64,000 nucleotides of DNA. Source: Halanaeroarchaeum sp. HSR-CO. Lineage in GTDB: Archaea > Halobacteriota > Halobacteria > Halobacteriales > Halobacteriaceae. This document shows, in pieces, positions 59,346 through 64,000 of this stretch (its first letter is position 1; every line of letters starts with the position of its first letter). The notes beneath the pieces were generated by a model. That model saw only the letters and a program-made list of their open reading frames with translations. It ran no database searches and was not told the DNA's origin. Both the position numbers and the translations under genes were made by a program. Location: the NCBI RefSeq assembly GCF_024972755.1, contig NZ_CP087724.1, positions 2,666,001 to 2,730,000 on the forward strand, given 5' to 3'.

Positions 59346-60421
59346 TGGCGACGGGCGAGACCACCACGTCCAACGCGGACACCGCCGAGACGGTCACTGC
59401 CTCGGTCGTCGGTGGGAGTGGATTCACCGGGGGCGAGTTGCTCCGTCTGCTGGCCGGGCACCCGCAGTTCGCGGTGGCCCAGGCGACCAGTCGCGAGTAC
59501 GCAAATCGCACCGTCGGTAGCGTCCACCCGAACCTCCGCGGTCTCGACGTCCGCTTTTCCCACCCCGACGATCTGGAGCGCGTCGACGTGCTGTTCGCGG
59601 CGACACCCCACGGCGTCTCGATGGAACAGATCGACGAGTTCCGTGCCCTCGCCGACACCGTCGTCGATCTGAGCGCGGATTTCCGCCTCGACACGGCCGG
59701 GCAGTACGACGACTGGTACGACGGCCACGCGGCACCAGAACACCTCGAGGACGCGGTTTACGCGCTCCCCGAGCGCCACCGCGAGGAGTTGCCGGACGCC
59801 GAACTCATCGCGAGTGGCGGCTGTAACGCCACTGCGACCATCCTCGGACTCGGTCCACTGGCCGACGCGGGCCTGCTCGCCGACGCTGACGTGGTCGTCG
59901 ACGTCAAGGTCGGCTCCTCGGAGGGCGGGGCCGGTGGCGGCGCAGCGGCCTCCCACCCGGAGCGGTCAGGGGTCGTCCGCCCGTACGCCCCGACCGGCCA
60001 CCGCCACGAGGCAGAGATCGAACAGGAACTCGACCTGTCGGTCTCCTTCACCGCCCACGCCGTGGACATGGTGCGGGGCGCCGCAGCGACGAGTCACGTC
60101 CTCCTCGACGAGGTTCCATCGAAAGCGGAGCTCTGGGGCGCGTTCCGCGAAGCCTACGAGGACGAACCGTTCGTCCGTCTCGTCGCGGGCGGTGGTGGCG
60201 TCTATCGCTACCCCGAACCCAAGGCCGTCGCGGGGACGAACTACGCCGAGGTCGGCTTCGAGGTCGACGAGACCAACGGTCGGCTCGTCGTCTTCAGTGC
60301 CATCGACAACATGATGAAGGGCTCTGCCGGCCAGGCGGTCCACGCGGCCAACGTCGCGCTCGGCTTCGAAGAGACCGCCGGCCTCGACTTTCAGGGCCTC
60401 CACCCGGTGGGTGCGCCATGA
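59345..60421 (+). CDS. argC: LysW-gamma-glutamyl phosphate reductase (ArgC/LysY)
   Basis: A 358-residue NADPH-dependent reductase that converts the carrier-bound glutamyl phosphate to the semialdehyde. It has the nucleotide-binding SVVGGSGFTGGELLRLL, the catalytic Cys in ASGGCNATATILGL and the PTGHRHEAEIEQEL substrate block with its His. The start ATG is at 59345, overlapping the lysX stop by one base. An N-terminal extension of about 18 polar residues precedes the Rossmann fold. Confidence 0.95.
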   Translation: MATGETTTSNADTAETVTASVVGGSGFTGGELLRLLAGHPQFAVAQATSREYANRTVGSVHPNLRGLDVRFSHPDDLERVDVLFAATPHGVSMEQIDEFRALADTVVDLSADFRLDTAGQYDDWYDGHAAPEHLEDAVYALPERHREELPDAELIASGGCNATATILGLGPLADAGLLADADVVVDVKVGSSEGGAGGGAAASHPERSGVVRPYAPTGHRHEAEIEQELDLSVSFTAHAVDMVRGAAATSHVLLDEVPSKAELWGAFREAYEDEPFVRLVAGGGGVYRYPEPKAVAGTNYAEVGFEVDETNGRLVVFSAIDNMMKGSAGQAVHAANVALGFEETAGLDFQGLHPVGAP

Positions 60422-61233
60422 TCGTCGTGAAGATCGGGGGTGCCCGGGCGGTGGATCCCCAGGGCGCCATCGACGACGTCGCCACCCTGACCGAGGCCGG
60501 TGAGGACGTGATCGTGGTCCACGGCGGGTCGACCGCCGTCGACGACGCCCTGGAGGCCATGGGAACCGATCCGGAGTACGTCGAGACGCCCGGGGGCGTC
60601 GTCGGACGGTTCACCGACGCGGAGACGATGGACGTCTTCTCGATGGCGATGGGCAGGGTCAACACCGACCTCGTCACCGACCTCCAGAACGCCAACGTCG
60701 CGGCCGTCGGGTGTAACGGCGTCGACGGCGGCCTCCTCACCGGCACGCGCAAATCGGCCGTCAAGGTCCGCGAGAACGGGAAGACGAAGATCAAGCGGGG
60801 CGATCACTCGGGGACCATCACCGACGTGAACGACCACCTGCTCGAGACGCTGCTCGATGCGGGCTACACCCCCGTGGTGAGCGTCCCGATGCTCGCCGAG
60901 GACGGGGTCGCGGTCAACACCGACGCGGACCGCGCCGCTGCCGCCGTCGCCGCCGCGATGGACGCCTCGCTCGTGGTCCTGACCGACGTGGCCGGCGTCT
61001 ACGAGGACCCCGCGGACCCGTCGACGCGCATCGAGGCGGTCGACTCCCCGGCCGCCCTCGACGCCACGAAGGCGGCCGCGGAGGGGTTCATGACGAAGAA
61101 GGTCCTCGCGGCGACCGAGGCGCTCTCGGGCGGTGCGAGCGAAGTGGTTGTCGCCGACGCCACGACGGCGACACCGATCGTCTCGGCGCTCGACGGTGAC
61201 GGCACCCGATTCACCCCGGACGCGATAGCATGA
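60418..61233 (+). CDS. argB: LysW-glutamate kinase (ArgB/LysZ)
   Basis: A 271-residue amino-acid kinase that phosphorylates the gamma-carboxyl of LysW-bound glutamate. It opens IVVKIGGARAVD, with VIVVHGGSTAVDDAL and VNTDADRAAAAVAAAM later, and a final regulator-like part (GGASEVVVADA). The ATG at 60418 overlaps the argC stop by 4 nt. The archaeal LysZ form lacks an arginine feedback arm at the N-terminus, as here. Confidence 0.95.
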   Translation: MIVVKIGGARAVDPQGAIDDVATLTEAGEDVIVVHGGSTAVDDALEAMGTDPEYVETPGGVVGRFTDAETMDVFSMAMGRVNTDLVTDLQNANVAAVGCNGVDGGLLTGTRKSAVKVRENGKTKIKRGDHSGTITDVNDHLLETLLDAGYTPVVSVPMLAEDGVAVNTDADRAAAAVAAAMDASLVVLTDVAGVYEDPADPSTRIEAVDSPAALDATKAAAEGFMTKKVLAATEALSGGASEVVVADATTATPIVSALDGDGTRFTPDAIA

Positions 61234-62351
61234 ACGGCTTCGTCTTCTCCCAGAAACCCATCGAGATCGAATCGGGGTCCGGCCCGTACCTGACCAGCAC
61301 CGACGGGACCGAGTACCTCGACATGGGCGCGAGCTACGCGGTCGCGAGCGTCGGCCACAGCCATCCCGACGTCGTCGCGGCCGTCCAGCAGCAGGCCGAG
61401 GAGTTACTGTTCGTCCAGGGGTCGTACCCCGTGGCGGTGCGCCAGGCGCTCCGCGAGAAACTGGCCGCCATCGCGCCGGGCGACCTCGAGGACGTCTGGC
61501 TCGCGAACTCGGGCACCGAGGCGAACGAAGCCGCCCTCAAGTTCGCCCGCCACGCGACCGGCCGATCGAAGATCGTCGCCGCCAACCGGGCGTTCCACGG
61601 ACGGACCATGGGATCGCTGGCCGCCACGTGGAAGGGGAAGTACAAACAGGGCTTCGAACCCCTCGCCGGCGATTTCGTCCACGTCCCCTACGACGACCCC
61701 GAGGCGCTGGCAGCGGCAGTCGACGAGGAGACGGCGGCCGTCATCCTCGAACCCATCCAGGGCGAGGGCGGGATCCGCCCGGCCTCGACCGAGTACCTGC
61801 AGACCGCCCGCGAAGTGACCGCGGAGACGGGCGCAGCGCTGGTCTTCGACGAGATCCAGACGGGACTCGGCCGCACGGGGACGATGTGGGCCCACGAGAC
61901 GGCCGGCGTCGTCCCCGATGCGCTCACCGTCGCCAAGGGGCTCGGAAGCGGTCTGCCCGTCAGCGCCACCGTCGTCGCCGACTGGATCGCCGACGACCCC
62001 GGCAATCACGGGTCGACGTTCAGCGGGAGTCCAATCGTCGCCGCCGCCGCTGGGGCGACACTCGACGTCATCGAGGCCGAATCGCTCGTCGAAAACGCCG
62101 CCTCGGTCGGTGGCTACCTGCAGTCGAGACTGGCGGCCCTCGACGAACCCCGCGACGTCCGGGGCGAGGGGCTGCTCGTCGGTATCGAGGTGAAGCGGGG
62201 GGCGAACCGGCACCTCAAACACCTCGCGCTGGACCACCAGATCCTGGCGCTGCCCGCCGGCCGGACGGTCGTCCGCCTCCTCCCACCACTCGTGGTGGAC
62301 GAGTCACACGCCGACGAGACGGTCGATGCGCTGGCCGAGGTGCTGGCCTGA
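61230..62351 (+). CDS. argD: LysW-semialdehyde aminotransferase (ArgD/LysJ)
   Basis: A 373-residue PLP aminotransferase of the acetylornithine class. It contains the SGTEANEAALKFAR block, the VFDEIQTGLGRTGTMWA motif with the cofactor Asp, and the PLP lysine in LTVAKGLGSGLPVSA. It overlaps argB by 4 nt and argE by one base. It makes the carrier-bound ornithine (or lysine) form. Confidence 0.95.
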   Translation: MNGFVFSQKPIEIESGSGPYLTSTDGTEYLDMGASYAVASVGHSHPDVVAAVQQQAEELLFVQGSYPVAVRQALREKLAAIAPGDLEDVWLANSGTEANEAALKFARHATGRSKIVAANRAFHGRTMGSLAATWKGKYKQGFEPLAGDFVHVPYDDPEALAAAVDEETAAVILEPIQGEGGIRPASTEYLQTAREVTAETGAALVFDEIQTGLGRTGTMWAHETAGVVPDALTVAKGLGSGLPVSATVVADWIADDPGNHGSTFSGSPIVAAAAGATLDVIEAESLVENAASVGGYLQSRLAALDEPRDVRGEGLLVGIEVKRGANRHLKHLALDHQILALPAGRTVVRLLPPLVVDESHADETVDALAEVLA

Positions 62352-63373
62352 TGGACGACGCGCGGACACTCCTCACGGACCTCGTCTCGACCCCCTCTGT
62401 TTCGGGTGGAGAGAGCGAAGCAGCAAGAATCCTCGTCGAGGCCTTCGAACGCGCTGGTCGGGAGGTCTGGATTGACGAGGTCGGGAACGTCCGCGCGCCA
62501 GCCGACGATAGCGTCCTGCTAACGTCCCATATCGACACCGTTCCCGGCGAAGTGCCCGTGCGCGAGGAGGACGGCTTTCTCTGGGGACGCGGGTCGGTCG
62601 ACGCGACCGGGCCGCTGGCCGCCATGGCCGTCGCCGCAGTCGAAACCGGGGTGAGCTTCGTCGGGGTCGTCGAGGAAGAGACCACCTCGCGGGGGGCGCG
62701 CCACCTCGTCGAGACCCGGGACGCCCCCGACGCCGTCGTCAACGGCGAGCCGAGTGGGTGGGCCGGCATCGTCCTCGGCTATCGCGGGTATCACGCCGGC
62801 AGCTATCGCGTGGAGGTGCCATCCGCCCATACCGCGGTCGACGACCAGAACGCCATCGAGCGCGCGATGGACTGGTGGGACCGGGTCGAGGCGGCCGTCG
62901 GCGACGAAACGGCCCGGGACGCAACGGCGTTCGAGCGCGCGACCGCGAAACCCGTCGGCATCGAGGGCGGCGTGACCGAAGACGGTCTCGCGACCGAAGC
63001 GCTGGTGGACGCCCAGTTTCGGCTGCCCCCGGGAACGACCGGAACGGACGTTGAATCGACGGTCGACGCCGTGACGGAATCCGGTGCCGTCGCGTGGGAC
63101 GAACCCATCCCACCGGTCATGCGCAGCCCGAGGAACGCGGTCGCACGGGCACTCAGGGCGGGCATCCGGGCGGCAGACGGCGAACCGACCCACCTCCGCA
63201 AGACCGGGACGAGCGACATGAACCTCTTCGCCGAGGCCTGGGACGTCCCGATGGCCACCTATGGACCGGGCGACTCCTCGCTCGATCACGCGCCGGACGA
63301 GCGCCTCGAACTGGCCGAATTCGACCGGTCGGTCGCGGTGTTGACCCACGCCACCGCGGCGCTGGCCGAGTAG
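62351..63373 (+). CDS. argE: LysW-ornithine hydrolase (ArgE/LysK)
   Basis: A 340-residue M20-family metallopeptidase that frees ornithine (or lysine) from LysW. Zinc-ligand blocks are LLTSHIDTVPGE, GRGSVDATGPLAAM and the catalytic VVEEETTSRGARHLVE, followed by VVNGEPSGW and the late TSDMNLFAEAWDVP. The ATG at 62351 overlaps the argD stop by one base. It is the last gene of the arginine unit; a 74-nt gap with its own signals leads to threonine synthase. Confidence 0.94.
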   Translation: MDDARTLLTDLVSTPSVSGGESEAARILVEAFERAGREVWIDEVGNVRAPADDSVLLTSHIDTVPGEVPVREEDGFLWGRGSVDATGPLAAMAVAAVETGVSFVGVVEEETTSRGARHLVETRDAPDAVVNGEPSGWAGIVLGYRGYHAGSYRVEVPSAHTAVDDQNAIERAMDWWDRVEAAVGDETARDATAFERATAKPVGIEGGVTEDGLATEALVDAQFRLPPGTTGTDVESTVDAVTESGAVAWDEPIPPVMRSPRNAVARALRAGIRAADGEPTHLRKTGTSDMNLFAEAWDVPMATYGPGDSSLDHAPDERLELAEFDRSVAVLTHATAALAE

Positions 63374-63447
63374 CGCCGCCGCCTCCCTCGCCCTCCCGGT
63401 GGCCAGGTCCGACCCCTTTTTGCATTACCCGCTCCGAGGTGAACGCA

Positions 63448-64000
63448 ATGGTAGACCTCACCCTGGACACCGACCACGTGCCCGACGTCGCCGAGGACGG
63501 CGTCTGGCTCTCCTGTATCGAGTGCAACGAGACCTACGCTCCCTTCGACGACGTCATCTACGAGTGCGACGCCTGCGGCGGGCTTCTCGAGGCGCGCTAC
63601 GCCGACTATGCCACCTTCGACGACTTCGCGGGCGAGGGGGTCTGGCGCTACGCCGACGCCCTCCCCGTCTCGGGGAGCGTGAGCATCGACGAGGGCAACA
63701 CGCCGCTGTACGAGGTGCCCGGTATCGCCGAGGAGGTCGGCGTCGCGGACCTCCGCGTGAAACACGAGGGGATGAACCCGACGGGGAGTTTCAAGGACCG
63801 CGGCATGACCGTCGGCGTGCGGGTCGCCGAGCGCCTCGGCGTCGGTCGGCTCGTCTGTGCGAGCACGGGGAACACGAGCGCGGCCCTCGCCGCCTACGGC
63901 GCCCGGGCGAATATGGAGACGCTGGTCCTCCTCCCGGCCGGCAAGGTCGCCGCGGGCAAACTCGCCCAGGCGGGCCTCCACGGGGCGACGATCCTGGAGG
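63448..64000 (+). CDS. thrC: Threonine synthase (3' part outside window)
   Basis: The first 184 residues of a PLP-dependent threonine synthase, which turns O-phosphohomoserine into threonine. The N-terminal extension carries a zinc-ribbon-like pair (CIEC and CDAC). The PLP lysine is in MNPTGSFKDRGMTVGV, and CASTGNTSAALAAYGA binds the phosphate. GAGGTGA just upstream of the ATG at 63448 is a good ribosome binding site. The frame is open to the window edge. Confidence 0.95.
   Translation, partial: MVDLTLDTDHVPDVAEDGVWLSCIECNETYAPFDDVIYECDACGGLLEARYADYATFDDFAGEGVWRYADALPVSGSVSIDEGNTPLYEVPGIAEEVGVADLRVKHEGMNPTGSFKDRGMTVGVRVAERLGVGRLVCASTGNTSAALAAYGARANMETLVLLPAGKVAAGKLAQAGLHGATILE

Overview
The window is a chromosomal segment of a haloarchaeon (class Halobacteria). 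The GC content is high, the predicted proteins are strongly acidic, and many genes have a TATA-like element about 25-30 nt upstream of the start codon with almost no leader. Marker genes agree: archaeal SRP54/FtsY, aIF6, eL39/eL31, prefoldin alpha, a CDC48-like ATPase, the RdfA/SMC-like pair, LysW-dependent arginine synthesis and an intron-containing archaeal tRNA. The genus cannot be assigned from the sequence alone.

Left part (1-22 kb). A truncated cysteine desulfurase is followed by four sensor histidine kinases (one with a 7TM input region, three with several PAS domains), none with a response regulator next to it. Between them lie DUF424, TPR and ThpR genes. A translation and secretion block follows (eL39-eL31-aIF6-prefoldin-FtsY, then SRP54). 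Next come a split MgtE-like membrane pair, the UPF0201/UPF0200 pair and a CDC48-like ATPase. At 22.0 kb sits a tRNA-Arg(UCU) gene with a 30-nt intron. Copies of its 3' end are scattered downstream, followed by about 0.9 kb without a credible gene, which looks like an integration scar.

Centre (23-45.5 kb): the most remarkable region. It encodes what looks like a complete anaerobic-type respiratory chain based on multiheme c-type cytochromes. The parts are an octaheme cytochrome of the hydroxylamine oxidoreductase (HAO) type, a membrane-anchored tetraheme cytochrome, an NrfC/PsrB-like protein with four Fe-S clusters, an NrfD/PsrC-like quinol-oxidising membrane subunit, and separately a NapH-like polyferredoxin. 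Interleaved with these is a nearly full System I cytochrome c maturation set: CcmA, B, C, D (only 34 residues), E and F, CcdA and two thioredoxin-like proteins. No CcmH is seen. Glutamyl-tRNA reductase (HemA) and a protoporphyrinogen-oxidase-like flavoprotein provide a link to heme supply. The simplest model is quinol -> NrfD-like -> Fe-S protein -> tetraheme -> octaheme -> an outside acceptor such as nitrite or hydroxylamine. The substrate is inferred, not shown. Two related lipoproteins, a CPBP-family membrane protein and an unrecognised zinc-motif protein are embedded in the cluster and are candidates for new accessory factors. The RdfA/SMC-like cell-shape pair and a bacterio-opsin-activator-type regulator lie at its left edge.

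Right part (46-64 kb). Housekeeping genes follow: M29 aminopeptidase, threonine aldolase, a membrane-bound winged-helix regulator, a phosphodiesterase, a cation-efflux protein, an XPD-like Fe-S helicase, a phosphatase and a 2H-family protein. Then comes the arginine cluster argG-argH and lysW-lysX(argX)-argC-argB-argD-argE, with successive genes overlapping by a few bases, and finally the start of threonine synthase. Upstream of argG there is an unusual, possibly regulatory leader: a 30-codon reading frame with three consecutive arginine codons, ending inside a perfect hairpin.
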